NCBI GenBank assembly: GCA_041496705.1 | Contig: JBGQFD010000067.1 | Location: 1 to 20,009, forward strand | Length of the DNA stretch: 20,009 nt | DNA from: VBDM01 sp041496705 | GTDB lineage: Bacteria > Pseudomonadota > Gammaproteobacteria > Burkholderiales > SG8-39 | Direction of reading: 5' to 3' | Shown here: piece by piece, positions 8,585-16,520 of the stretch | Numbering within the stretch: the stretch's first letter is position 1 | How the letters are laid out: every line of letters begins with the position of its first letter | Position numbers and translations under genes: made by a program | The notes under the pieces: model-generated | What the model was told of the DNA's origin: nothing | Database searches by the model: none | Seen by the model: the letters and a program-made list of their open reading frames with translations, nothing else

Positions 8585-9289
8585 ATGAACCGGCTGGATT
8601 TGAGGGGGCGCTTCGCCGTCGTCACCGGCGGCGCTCAAGGGATAGGCGCGGCGATCGTCGAGCGGCTGGAACTTTCCGGCGCGACCGTGCGCGTCTGGGA
8701 CATCGCCGCCGCGAAGGACCCGGTCGACGTCACCAGCGCCTCCGCGGTGGAACGCGCCACGGCCAGGGCGCTCGCCGACCTGGGCAAGATAGACGTGCTC
8801 GTCAACAACGCCGGCATCGCCGGCCTCAACTCGCCCACGGTCGAATACCCGGTCGACGAATGGGAGCGCGTGCTCAAGGTGAACCTCACCAGCCAGTTCC
8901 TGTGCTGCCGCGCGGTCGTGCCGCACATGGTGGAGAAGAAATACGGGCGCATCGTCAACATCGCCTCGGTCGCCGGCAAGGAAGGCAACCCCAATGCGGT
9001 CGCCTACAGCGCCTCCAAGGCCGGGGTGATCGCGCTCACCAAGTCGCTCGGCAAGGAATTGGCGCAGTCGGGCGTGCTGGTCAACTGCGTCACGCCGGCG
9101 GCGGCGAAGACCGCGCTGTTCGACCAGATGACCAAGCAGCACATCGCCTACATGCTCGCGAAAATTCCCATGAACCGCTTCGTCGAGGTCGACGAGATCG
9201 CGGCGCTCGCGTGCTGGCTCGCCTCCGAGGACTGCGCCTTCTCCACCGGAGCGGTGTTCGACATTTCCGGGGGCCGCGCCACCTACTGA
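8585..9289 (+). CDS. SDR-family dehydrogenase (sugar or sugar-acid oxidoreductase)
   Basis: This 234-residue classical SDR is complete: TGGAQGIG (14-21) binds the dinucleotide, NNAG is at 74-77, Asn100, Ser128, Tyr141 (YSASK) and Lys145 form the catalytic tetrad, and the C terminus SGGRATY is normal. Asp39 at the end of the second strand (VRVWD) favours NAD(H) over NADP(H). It starts at ATG 8585 with AAGGAG at 8572-8577, right after the importer genes, and is 1 nt from the following dehydratase gene (stop TGA, then C, then ATG). In this context it most likely oxidises the imported sugar or a hydroxy-acid intermediate; the name 3-oxoacyl-ACP reductase that similarity searches often give would be misleading here. 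Confidence 0.9.
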   Translation: MNRLDLRGRFAVVTGGAQGIGAAIVERLELSGATVRVWDIAAAKDPVDVTSASAVERATARALADLGKIDVLVNNAGIAGLNSPTVEYPVDEWERVLKVNLTSQFLCCRAVVPHMVEKKYGRIVNIASVAGKEGNPNAVAYSASKAGVIALTKSLGKELAQSGVLVNCVTPAAAKTALFDQMTKQHIAYMLAKIPMNRFVEVDEIAALACWLASEDCAFSTGAVFDISGGRATY

Positions 9290-9290
9290 C

Positions 9291-11021
9291 ATGGCAAAAA
9301 AGAAAATCGAGCTTCGCAGCGCCCGCTGGTTCGGACGCAACGACATCTACGGCTTCATCTATCGCGGCTGGGTGAAGAACCGCGGCGTGCCGCACGACCA
9401 GTTCGACGGCCGGCCCGTGATCGGCATCTGCAACACCTGGTCGGAGCTCACGCCCTGCAACACCCACTTCCGCGCGCTCGCCGAGCACGTCAGGCACGGC
9501 ATCCTCGAGGCGGGCGGCTTCCCGCTGGAGTTCCCGGTGATGTCGCTCGGCGAGACGCTCCTGCGTCCCACCGCCATGCTCTACCGCAACCTCGCCAGCA
9601 TGGACGTCGAGGAATCGATCCGCGCCAACCCTCTGGACGGCGTGGTGCTGCTGATGGGCTGCGACAAGACCACGCCTTCGCTCCTCATGGGCGCGGCAAG
9701 CGTCGATATCCCGGCGATCGGCGTGTCGGGGGGCCCGATGCTCTCGGGCAAGTACCGCGGCCAGGAGATCGGCTCGGGTACCAACACCTGGTCGATGTCG
9801 GAAGACTTGCGCGCCGGAAAGATCAGCCTCGCGGAATTCCACGAGGCGGAGTCGTGCATGAACCGCTCGCACGGCCATTGCATGACCATGGGCACGGCGT
9901 CCACGATGGCCTCGATGGTCGAGGCGCTCGGCGTCGGCATGCCGGGCAACGCGGCGATCCCGGCGGTGGACGCGCGCCGCAACCTGCTCGCGCGCGAGGC
10001 GGGCCGCCGCATCGTGGTAATGGTGAAGGAAAAGCTCGCCCTCTCGAAGATTCTCACGCGCAAGGCCTTCGAGAATGCCATCCGCGTCAACGCCGCGATC
10101 GGCGGCTCGACCAACGCCGTCATCCACCTCATCGCCATCGCGCGGCGCATCGGCGTCGACCTGGCCCTCGAGGACTTCGACCGCCTGGGCCGCGGCGTGC
10201 ACTGCCTCGCGAACCTCATGCCCTCGGGAAAATACCTGATGGAGGATTTCTACTACGCGGGCGGCCTGCCCGCAGTGATCCGCGAGCTCGGCGCAAACGG
10301 GCTGCTCCACAGGGATGCGCTCACGGCGAACGGCAAGAGCCTCTGGGAAAACAACAAGGCAGCCCCGTGCTGGAATCGCGACGTGATCTTTCCTTTCCGC
10401 AGGCCCTTCAAGAAGAACTCGGGAATCGCGGTGCTGCGCGGCAACCTCTGCCCGGACGGCGCGATCATCAAGCCCTCGGCCGCGACGCCGAAGTTGATGA
10501 AACACCGCGGCCGCGCGGTGGTGTTCGAGAGCATCGAGGACTTTCACAAGCGCGTCGACGACCCTGGGCTCGACATCGACAGGAACTGCGTGATGGTGCT
10601 GAAGAACTGCGGGCCGAAGGGCTATCCGGGCATGGCCGAGGTCGGCAACATGCCCCTGCCGCCGAAGCTCCTGAAGCGCGGCGTCACCGACATGCTGCGG
10701 GTGTCGGATGCGCGCATGAGCGGCACCGCCTACGGCACCGTGGTGCTGCACGTCGCGCCCGAGGCGGCTGCGGGGGGAACGCTCGCGCTGGTCGAGAACG
10801 GCGATATCATCGAGCTCGACGTCGGCAAGCGCCGCCTCGAGCTGCTCGTGCCCGAGAAGGAGCTCGCGCGCAGGCGCAGGAAATGGAAGGCGCCGAAGCC
10901 GCCGCTCGCACGCGGCTACTGGCGGCTCTACTTCGACCACGTGCTGCAGGCGAACGAAGGCGCCGACCTCGATTTTCTCGCAGGAAAGAGCGGCGCCTTC
11001 GTGCCGCGGGACAACCACTGA
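9291..11021 (+). CDS. IlvD/Edd-family sugar-acid dehydratase, L-arabinonate dehydratase-like
   Basis: This 576-residue enzyme belongs to the iron-sulfur dehydratases that remove water from aldonic acids to give 2-keto-3-deoxy acids. Cys56 (TPCNTHF), Cys124 (MGCDKTTP) and Cys197 (HGHCMTMG) line up, with a constant 3-residue shift, with the [2Fe-2S] ligands I recall for Rhizobium arabinonate dehydratase (59, 127, 200). Ser477 (DARMSGTAYG) matches its catalytic Ser480 with the same shift. Segments such as GICNTWSELTPCN, FPVMSLGETLLRPTAML and NPLDGVVLLMGCDKTTP are those of the arabinonate/xylonate group rather than IlvD itself. It lies between the SDR and DenD-like genes with 1-nt gaps on both sides. 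The exact aldonate is not determinable; pentonates or a C4/C6 acid are possible. Confidence 0.9.
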   Translation: MAKKKIELRSARWFGRNDIYGFIYRGWVKNRGVPHDQFDGRPVIGICNTWSELTPCNTHFRALAEHVRHGILEAGGFPLEFPVMSLGETLLRPTAMLYRNLASMDVEESIRANPLDGVVLLMGCDKTTPSLLMGAASVDIPAIGVSGGPMLSGKYRGQEIGSGTNTWSMSEDLRAGKISLAEFHEAESCMNRSHGHCMTMGTASTMASMVEALGVGMPGNAAIPAVDARRNLLAREAGRRIVVMVKEKLALSKILTRKAFENAIRVNAAIGGSTNAVIHLIAIARRIGVDLALEDFDRLGRGVHCLANLMPSGKYLMEDFYYAGGLPAVIRELGANGLLHRDALTANGKSLWENNKAAPCWNRDVIFPFRRPFKKNSGIAVLRGNLCPDGAIIKPSAATPKLMKHRGRAVVFESIEDFHKRVDDPGLDIDRNCVMVLKNCGPKGYPGMAEVGNMPLPPKLLKRGVTDMLRVSDARMSGTAYGTVVLHVAPEAAAGGTLALVENGDIIELDVGKRRLELLVPEKELARRRRKWKAPKPPLARGYWRLYFDHVLQANEGADLDFLAGKSGAFVPRDNH

Positions 11022-11022
11022 C

Positions 11023-12003
11023 ATGAGAGTCGTGATCACCGGCGGCGGCGGCTTCATCGGCGCGAAGCTCGCAAGAGCCCTGCTCGCGCGCGACGCGCTA
11101 GCCGGCGGCGACGGCGCGCCGCAGAAGATCTCCAGCCTCGTGCTCGCCGACCAGGCCTTTCCCACGGATTTGCCCAAGGATCCGCGGCTGCAGACGCTCT
11201 CGGGCGACATTTCCGATCCGACATTCGCCGCGCGCGCCATCGCCCCCGACACGGGCTCGATCTTCCACCTCGCCGCGGTGGTCTCGGGGGCCGCCGAAGC
11301 CGACTTCGACCTCGGCATGCGCGTCAACCTCGCAGGCATGCGCAACGTCCTCGAGTGCGCGCGCCGCTGCGCACGGCCGCCGCGCCTCGCGTTCGCGAGC
11401 TCGGTCGCCGCTTTCGGCGGCGACCTGCCCGAGGTGCTCGACGACTCGACCACGCCGCGGCCGCAGACTTCCTACGGCACGCAGAAAGTGGTGAGCGAAT
11501 ACCTGATCGGCGACTGCTCGCGCAAGGGTTTCATCGACGGCAGGTCGCTGCGCCTGCCGACGGTCGTAGTGCGCCCGGGCAAGGCGAACGCCGCCGCGTC
11601 GTCCTTCGCGAGCGCCGTGATCCGCGAGCCGCTCAACAAGGTCGCCTACGACTGCCCGGTCGGGCGCGACACCGGCGTGTGGCTGCTCTCACCGCGGCGC
11701 GTAGTCGAGGCTTTCGTTCACGCGCACGACCTGCCCTCGGCCAAATGGGGATCGAACCGCGTCCTGAATCTTCCGGGCATCACCGTGAGCGTCCAAGAGA
11801 TGCTGGAGGCCCTGGCGAAAATCGCTGGCGCCCAGGTCCCGAAGCGCGTCGCCTTCAAACCCGAGGCGCGCATCCAGGCGATCGTCGAGGGGTGGCCGGT
11901 GCGCTTCGCCACGCCGCGCGCGCTGGCGATGGGCTTCAAGGCGGACGCGGGGATCGACGCCGTCATCCGCGACTACATCGCCGACGAGGACGTGCGCGTC
12001 TGA
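11023..12003 (+). CDS. denD: D-erythronate dehydrogenase-like NAD-dependent epimerase family enzyme
   Basis: This 326-residue extended SDR begins MRVVITGGGGFIGAKLARAL (nucleotide loop TGGGGFIG, residues 6-13). It has LADQAFPTDLP, SGDISDP, FHLAAVVSGAAEADFDLGMR, active-site Ser126/Ser127 in ASSVAAFGG and Tyr151-x-x-x-Lys155 in YGTQK. This pattern, including LRLPTVVVRPGKANAAASSF, is that of DenD, which oxidises D-erythronate to 2-oxo-tetronate in the tetronate pathway. The usual partners of that pathway (OtnI, OtnK, OtnC) are absent here; instead it follows an aldonate dehydratase. The TGACATG junction with that gene suggests co-translation. The family call is solid; the substrate may be another hydroxy acid. 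Confidence 0.82.
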   Translation: MRVVITGGGGFIGAKLARALLARDALAGGDGAPQKISSLVLADQAFPTDLPKDPRLQTLSGDISDPTFAARAIAPDTGSIFHLAAVVSGAAEADFDLGMRVNLAGMRNVLECARRCARPPRLAFASSVAAFGGDLPEVLDDSTTPRPQTSYGTQKVVSEYLIGDCSRKGFIDGRSLRLPTVVVRPGKANAAASSFASAVIREPLNKVAYDCPVGRDTGVWLLSPRRVVEAFVHAHDLPSAKWGSNRVLNLPGITVSVQEMLEALAKIAGAQVPKRVAFKPEARIQAIVEGWPVRFATPRALAMGFKADAGIDAVIRDYIADEDVRV

Positions 12004-12016
12004 CCAGACCCCCGGA

Positions 12017-12463
12017 TCAACGCTTTTTCGGCTCCCGCGCGATTTCGACGACGGCCCTGAGGGCGGTCGTGTAGGAGCGCCAGCCCATTCCCTGGACGGT
12101 ACCGTCCACGACCGGCGCGATCATCGAGCGATGGCGCCACTCTTCCCGCGCCGCGATGTTCGACAGGTGAACCTCGATGACCGGAAACGGCATTGCGGCG
12201 ATCGCATCATGCAGGGGAACCCCGTAATGGGTGATTCCGGCGGGATTGATGATGGCGCCGTCGGCCTTGTCGATGTTCGCGTGAAGGGTGTCGATCAGGA
12301 CACCCTCGTGGTTCGACTGTGCGATCACCAACTCGGTGCCGAGTTCGACCGCCAGGGCTTCGAGCCTGGCGTTGATATCCGCGAGCGTCTCTTTGCCGTA
12401 GATATGCGGCTCGCGCCGCCCAAGGAGATTCAGGTTCGGGCCGTGCAGGACCAATATGCGCAT
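12017..12463 (-). CDS. aroQ: Type II 3-dehydroquinate dehydratase
   Basis: This 148-residue enzyme interconverts 3-dehydroquinate and 3-dehydroshikimate. Arg17 and Tyr22 (NLLGRREPHIYG), Asn73, His79, His99 (EVHLSN) and Arg110 correspond, at a constant offset of 2, to the catalytic set of the Mycobacterium tuberculosis enzyme. The active-site segment NPAGITHYGVPLHDAI differs from the common NPxxxTHTSVALRDA: Thr-Ser becomes Tyr-Gly and Arg becomes His. A strong AGGAGG precedes the ATG. It is the last gene of a minus-strand unit with a porin, a TRAP transporter and a quinate/shikimate dehydrogenase-like gene, so a catabolic (QuiB/QsuC-like) role is more likely than aromatic biosynthesis. It ends 13 nt from the convergent denD-like gene. 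Confidence 0.92.
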   Translation of the reverse strand: MRILVLHGPNLNLLGRREPHIYGKETLADINARLEALAVELGTELVIAQSNHEGVLIDTLHANIDKADGAIINPAGITHYGVPLHDAIAAMPFPVIEVHLSNIAAREEWRHRSMIAPVVDGTVQGMGWRSYTTALRAVVEIAREPKKR

Positions 12464-12505
12464 TGTCTATCCTCCTGTTGCTCCCGCATGAATCATCGCG
12501 ACGAA

Positions 12506-13420
12506 TCAGCCCGCAATCCGCGTGTCGGGGTCGCCAGCGCGCGAAACCATCTTCAGGAAATGAGCCTCCATGCGCGCGGCATCGGGCTTGATGCCCGTGA
12601 AATGCTCAAAGGCACCCACGGCCTGCCAGACCATCATGCCGCCGCCATCGAGGGTGCGGCAACCGCGCTTTCGGGCGGCGCGCAGTAGTTCGGTCTCCAG
12701 CGGGAAATAGACGATCTCCACCACCCACATTTCCGGTCGCAGCAAGGACGGATCGAACGCCAGACCGGGATGGCCGGCCATTCCCGTCGGAGTGGCGTGA
12801 ATCAGGCCGTCTGCCCGCTTCACCGTAGATGCGAGCTCATCGGCGGACACGACCAGCCGGTCGGGGTAGTGTCCCGCGACGCTGCGCGCCAGCGTCTCGG
12901 CGCGCTCGTGGTCTTGGTCGACGATGAAGAGCTGCTCCACGCCCAGGCTCATGGCGGCATGGGCGATGGCCGCCCCCGCCCCCCCGGCGCCCAGAAGCAC
13001 CACGCGCCGCCTCGGCGCGTCGCCCAGCTTCTGACGGAACGACACGGCGAAACCCGAGCAATCGGTGTTGAAGCCCTTGCGCTGGCCTTTGCGGAAGACC
13101 ATCGTGTTGACGGCACCGATGGCGCGCGCGTCCTCGGACAGCTCGGTCAGCAGCGGCAGCACGGCCTGCTTGCACGGGTGCGTGATGTTGAGGCCGTCGA
13201 AGCCCGCCGCTTCTGCCGAGTCGATCAGCCGCGGCAGATCGTCGATGCTGCACCCGTCCTGGGCGAGATCGATCAGCTGATAGTGCAGGGTCAGTCCGTG
13301 GCTCTTCGCTTCCTCTTCGTGCAGCGTGGGAGAAAGCGACTCCTGGATTCCCTCGCCGATCAGGCCGACCAGGAATTTGCGCTTCGCCACCGGGTCGGAT
13401 GCCGAACCGCCAAGGCTCAT
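12506..13420 (-). CDS. Quinate/shikimate dehydrogenase (AroE superfamily, probably NAD-dependent and catabolic)
   Basis: With the ATG at 13420 the protein has 304 residues. It carries the substrate-binding SLSPTLH (28-34), catalytic Lys84 in NITHPCKQ, Asn105, catalytic Asp120 in NTDCSGF, and the GAGGAG nucleotide loop (144-149). After the next strand it has VDQDHERA with Asp168, where NADP-dependent AroE enzymes usually have an NRT motif. Asp there is typical of NAD-dependent quinate/shikimate dehydrogenases such as Corynebacterium QsuD, which it also resembles in VYFPLETELLRAARKRGCRTLDG. The upstream ATG at 13450 would add MKDEKKGNRQ, but the AAAAAGGGG sequence within that stretch is a good ribosome binding site for 13420. 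It lies between the TRAP genes and aroQ. Confidence 0.88.
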   Translation of the reverse strand: MSLGGSASDPVAKRKFLVGLIGEGIQESLSPTLHEEEAKSHGLTLHYQLIDLAQDGCSIDDLPRLIDSAEAAGFDGLNITHPCKQAVLPLLTELSEDARAIGAVNTMVFRKGQRKGFNTDCSGFAVSFRQKLGDAPRRRVVLLGAGGAGAAIAHAAMSLGVEQLFIVDQDHERAETLARSVAGHYPDRLVVSADELASTVKRADGLIHATPTGMAGHPGLAFDPSLLRPEMWVVEIVYFPLETELLRAARKRGCRTLDGGGMMVWQAVGAFEHFTGIKPDAARMEAHFLKMVSRAGDPDTRIAG

Positions 13421-13480
13421 TTGCCTGTTCCCCTTTTTTTCATCTTTCATCGGCGCATATTGGCATAGCCGGGACAGGGC

Positions 13481-14782
13481 TCAGCCCTGGTAACCCATGA
13501 GCCGGGGCAGAAAGAGCGCGAGCCCCGGTATGAAGGTAATCAGCGCAAGTGCGCCGATCATGACTGCGAGAAACGGCATCACTTCGCGCACAATGTCCCG
13601 GAGGGGCACCTGCGCGATCTTGACCATCATGAAAAGCAGAAGGCCGTAAGGCGGGGTGACCAGGCCGATCATGATGTTGACCACCGCGACCACCCCGAAA
13701 TGCACGGGGTCGACGCCCAGCGCCTGCGCCGTGGGGAGGAGAACCGGAACGATGATCAGCAGAATCGTGGTTCCTTCCAGGAAGCAGCCGAGGACCAGTA
13801 GGATGAGATTCGCGAGCAGGAGGAAGGTAAACGACGAGAGCTCGTACCCCTTCAGCATGACGGCGAGCGCCTTGGGAATGTTCTCGACCGTAATGACGTA
13901 GTTGAAGACCATCGCGCCGGCGATCAGCATGCCGATCGATATCGTGACGCGCGCGCTGGTCAGCAGCGAGTTATACACGTCGCACCAGGCGACGGCGCGA
14001 TAGAGAAAAGCGGAAACCAGCAGCGCGTACAAAGCGGCGAGAGCGGCAGCTTCCGTGGGCGTGGTTATGCCGCTGTAAAGGCAGCCGAGAAGGATCACCG
14101 GCATCATCAGCGCGGGGAAGGCTTCCCACGTGATGCGCGGTATGTCGCGCAGCGGGACAGGTTTCTCGACCGGAAACTTTCTTCGCCGGGCGGTAAACGC
14201 GATCAGGAGCATCTGCACGATGCCGATAAGGAGGCCCGGGACGACGCCGGCGAGGAACAGGTAGCCGATAGACGTATCGGAGACCAGGGCATAGATCACC
14301 AGCGGGATCGAGGGCGGGATGATGGGCGCGATGACCGAGGATACCGCCGTCAGGGCGGCGGCAAAGCTCGCCGTGTATTTGCCGTCCTGCGTCATCATCT
14401 TCTGCATCAGCTTGCCGCTGCTCGCGGCATCAGCGAGGGCGGAGCCGGACATGCTGGAGAAGATGATGCTTTGCACGACGTTGACCTGGGCGAGGCCGCC
14501 GCGGAAGCGCCCGACGAACGCGTTGCAGAAGCTCAGCAGCCGTTCCGTGATGCTGCCGATGGTCATGAACTCGGCGGCGAGGATGAACAGCGGAATGGCA
14601 AGCAGCACGAAGCTCGAATACATGCCGTTGAGCAGCTGCTCGGCGGCGGTCCCCATGTCGAGGCCGGCCAGGAAAAGATAGAAAACCGATCCGCCGATCA
14701 TCGCGTGCCCGATCGGCAGCCCGAGCAGGCTGAGGGCTACGATCGCCATGACGGCGAGGGAGAAGGGGCTGGCGGGATTCAC
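13481..14782 (-). CDS. dctM: TRAP transporter large permease DctM
   Basis: This 433-residue polytopic membrane protein forms the ion-coupled translocation channel of a TRAP transporter. It shows the DctM pattern: AEFMTIGSITERLLSFCNAF, GGLAQVNVVQSIIFSSMSGSA with DAASSGKLM, IPPSIPLVIYA, FLEGTTILLIIVPVLLPTA and NIMIGLVTPPYGLLLF. The length is normal for the family. It starts with GTG at 14782 and overlaps the stop of dctQ by 4 nt (GTGA), implying coupled translation of the two membrane subunits. The following dehydrogenase gene starts 60 nt (or 30 nt) downstream, so transport and metabolism appear co-transcribed. The predicted cargo, from neighbours, is quinate, shikimate or a dehydro-derivative. 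Confidence 0.93.
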   Translation of the reverse strand: MNPASPFSLAVMAIVALSLLGLPIGHAMIGGSVFYLFLAGLDMGTAAEQLLNGMYSSFVLLAIPLFILAAEFMTIGSITERLLSFCNAFVGRFRGGLAQVNVVQSIIFSSMSGSALADAASSGKLMQKMMTQDGKYTASFAAALTAVSSVIAPIIPPSIPLVIYALVSDTSIGYLFLAGVVPGLLIGIVQMLLIAFTARRRKFPVEKPVPLRDIPRITWEAFPALMMPVILLGCLYSGITTPTEAAALAALYALLVSAFLYRAVAWCDVYNSLLTSARVTISIGMLIAGAMVFNYVITVENIPKALAVMLKGYELSSFTFLLLANLILLVLGCFLEGTTILLIIVPVLLPTAQALGVDPVHFGVVAVVNIMIGLVTPPYGLLLFMMVKIAQVPLRDIVREVMPFLAVMIGALALITFIPGLALFLPRLMGYQG

Positions 14783-15297
14783 AGACCGGAGCTCACCGTG
14801 GTCGAATCGGCGGCTACGGGATCCTTGCCGCGCACCAGGTGCGAGAGGATCCAGAGGTAGCGGACGATGACGGCGACGGCGAAGAGCACGTAGATCGAGT
14901 ACAAGTAGTCGAAGCGGATCTTGAGATAGGACGATTTTTCAACCTTCATGAAACTGACATAGCTGACCGTTGCCGGGAGCGAGGCGGCATACAGGATCAC
15001 GATCGAGATCCCGATGATGACTCCCATGACGAGACGCGTGCGGCGGCCCGCCGCCCCAGAGATGAGATCGAAGCGGATTTCCTCGTTTTCCTTCACGACG
15101 AAGGCGGCCCCCCAGAGCACCAGCCACAGCCAGGTGATGACGCTCAGCTCGGAGGTCCAGCCGATCGGGAAGTTGAAGACGTACCGGAAAACGATCTGCA
15201 CGATGAAGGCGACGAACATGACCGCGAGCAGGCCGGCGGCGATATTCTCCGCACGGCGCCGCAGCCAGGCTCCGGCTCTCCCGAAGAACGGTTTCAT
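14779..15297 (-). CDS. dctQ: TRAP transporter small permease DctQ
   Basis: This 172-residue protein has four predicted membrane helices (about residues 15-38, 48-66, 88-108 and 127-148) and the DctQ hallmark NFPIGWTSELSVITWLWLVLWG followed by KENEEIRFDLI. It is the small membrane subunit that pairs with DctM and the periplasmic receptor. AGGAAA lies just upstream of the ATG at 15297. It follows dctP by 62 nt and overlaps dctM by 4 nt. Small TRAP subunits are poorly conserved, so the call relies on both topology and context. Confidence 0.9.
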   Translation of the reverse strand: MKPFFGRAGAWLRRRAENIAAGLLAVMFVAFIVQIVFRYVFNFPIGWTSELSVITWLWLVLWGAAFVVKENEEIRFDLISGAAGRRTRLVMGVIIGISIVILYAASLPATVSYVSFMKVEKSSYLKIRFDYLYSIYVLFAVAVIVRYLWILSHLVRGKDPVAADSTTVSSGL

Positions 15298-15359
15298 GGT
15301 CGTTTCCTAGAAGCCGCCGGTTGCGGGCGCGACCGGCGGGCGCGCAGGAACCGCAAGAT

Positions 15360-16349
15360 TTACTTGAGAGCGTTGATCTTCCCGAGCATCCCTTTGGGCC
15401 AATGCTTCGCCTCGTCCGAGCTCAGGTATACCTTCTGTGCATGTTCGCGGAAGGCCTTCACATCCGGAGCGTAAATCTCCAGACCCATCTTCTTGAAGCC
15501 CTCGGCCAGCTCGCCTTCACGTTTCAGGTGCTCCGCCGCGCTCCAGGCAATCGCCTTGTCGGCCGCGGCCTGGAAAGCCTTCTGCTTCGCCGGCGACATG
15601 CTGTTCCAGGTTTTCAGGTTGACGGTGAGCAGGTCGTAGCCGATTAGGTGCGAGGTCAGCACGATCTGCGACATCACCTCGTAGAACTTCATGTTCTGCA
15701 CGTTGGGCAGGGGGTTGTCCTGACCGTCGATGGCGCCGGTCTGCAGGCCCGTATACGTCTCGGCGTAAGCCATCGGCGTGGGATTCGCGCCCAGCGAACG
15801 GCCGAGGAGCTGCCACGCATCGCCGGGGGGCATCCTGAGCTTGATGCCGGCCATGTCGGCGGGCGTGGAGATCTTCTTCTTCGGTTTGAGGCCGACTTGC
15901 CGGGTGCCGAAGAACGTCGGCCCGAGGATCCTCACCTTGGCCTCGTCTTCGGCCATCTTCTTCATCTGCGCGCCGAGGTCGCTCGCAAAGAAGGAATTCA
16001 GGTGGTTGGCGTCGCGGAACAGGTACGCCGAAGTCAGGATCGACCACGCCGGGATCTGCTTGGAAATATCCTGTGGCGCGATATTGCCCATCTCCAGGTT
16101 GTCGCGCTGCAAGGCAACCAGCTCCGTGCCCTGCTTGAACAAGGTCCCGTTGTAGAAGGGCTCCACATTGAAATCGCCCTCGACCTCTTTCGCGAACATC
16201 TGGATCATGCCCGCGCGAATGTCCTTGTCGGAGAACACCGCTGCAAAGCGGATGGTGGGCTTGGCCTGCGCTCCGGCGGGCAGCGCGTACGCTGCAGCAA
16301 GAGCGGCGCCTGCCTTGAGCGCCGAACGACGGTGGATGCTGAAGTCCAT
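15360..16349 (-). CDS. dctP: TRAP transporter periplasmic substrate-binding protein DctP
   Basis: This 329-residue receptor delivers an organic acid to DctQM. An N-terminal signal (HRRSALKAGAALAAAYALPA, then AQA) has twin Arg and may use Tat or Sec. The family's carboxylate-clamp Arg is in GIKLRMPPG (Arg172), with Arg150 in FGTRQVG and Asn212 in TGAIDGQDNPLPN as further ligand-region residues. The start at 16349 has an excellent AGGAGGAGG 7 nt upstream; the longer open frame to 16517 adds an implausible leader and runs through the porin-dctP hairpins. Position after a porin and before DctQ, DctM, a quinate/shikimate dehydrogenase-like gene and AroQ suggests quinate/shikimate-type ligands (inference). 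Confidence 0.92.
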   Translation of the reverse strand: MDFSIHRRSALKAGAALAAAYALPAGAQAKPTIRFAAVFSDKDIRAGMIQMFAKEVEGDFNVEPFYNGTLFKQGTELVALQRDNLEMGNIAPQDISKQIPAWSILTSAYLFRDANHLNSFFASDLGAQMKKMAEDEAKVRILGPTFFGTRQVGLKPKKKISTPADMAGIKLRMPPGDAWQLLGRSLGANPTPMAYAETYTGLQTGAIDGQDNPLPNVQNMKFYEVMSQIVLTSHLIGYDLLTVNLKTWNSMSPAKQKAFQAAADKAIAWSAAEHLKREGELAEGFKKMGLEIYAPDVKAFREHAQKVYLSSDEAKHWPKGMLGKINALK

Positions 16350-16437
16350 GTTGAACCTCCTCCTATGAAGTATATGTGACTGGACGCGACAACGAGCGGC
16401 GAAGACCAGGCTCGGGAATCTCCGGCGTGCAGGGAAT

Positions 16438-16456
16438 GCCCGGCGGGAGGCCGGGC
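16438..16456. repeat. Small GC-rich hairpin between porin and dctP
   Basis: GCCCGGC (16438-16444) and GCCGGGC (16450-16456) form a 7-bp stem with a 5-nt loop. It lies between the porin stop and the dctP ribosome binding site, downstream of a longer hairpin on the minus-strand transcript. No T-run follows in either direction. Confidence 0.6.
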
Positions 16457-16480
16457 GCCACTGCGCCGCTCCTAGGTGAT

Positions 16481-16510
16481 ATGGGGCGCCCCTGTCGGCG
16501 GGCGCCCCAT
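16481..16510 (-). terminator. 11-bp hairpin after the porin gene (attenuator or stabiliser, possible terminator)
   Basis: ATGGGGCGCCC (16481-16491) and GGGCGCCCCAT (16500-16510) are perfect complements with an 8-nt loop. The element starts 10 nt past the porin stop on the minus strand. There is no U-tract, so complete intrinsic termination is doubtful. A partial attenuator, or a 3' stabiliser letting a highly expressed porin outstrip the TRAP genes, is at least as likely. Confidence 0.55.
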
Positions 16511-16520
16511 CCGGCATTTC

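Noticed and set aside
9090..11453. A 787-codon open frame on the minus strand opposite the dehydratase and DenD-like genes
   Set aside because: It is antisense to two genes with clear catalytic motifs, has low-complexity Arg/Ala-rich sequence and no recognisable domain; this is typical of high-GC shadow frames.
11998..12016. Possible bidirectional terminator between the convergent denD-like and aroQ genes
   Set aside because: Only a tiny GTCTG/CAGAC palindrome with a 2-nt loop is visible and no T-run follows, so termination cannot be supported.
16350..16517. N-terminal extension of dctP up to 16517
   Set aside because: The frame runs through the porin-dctP hairpins; the ATG at 16349 has an AGGAGGAGG site and leads directly into a signal peptide.
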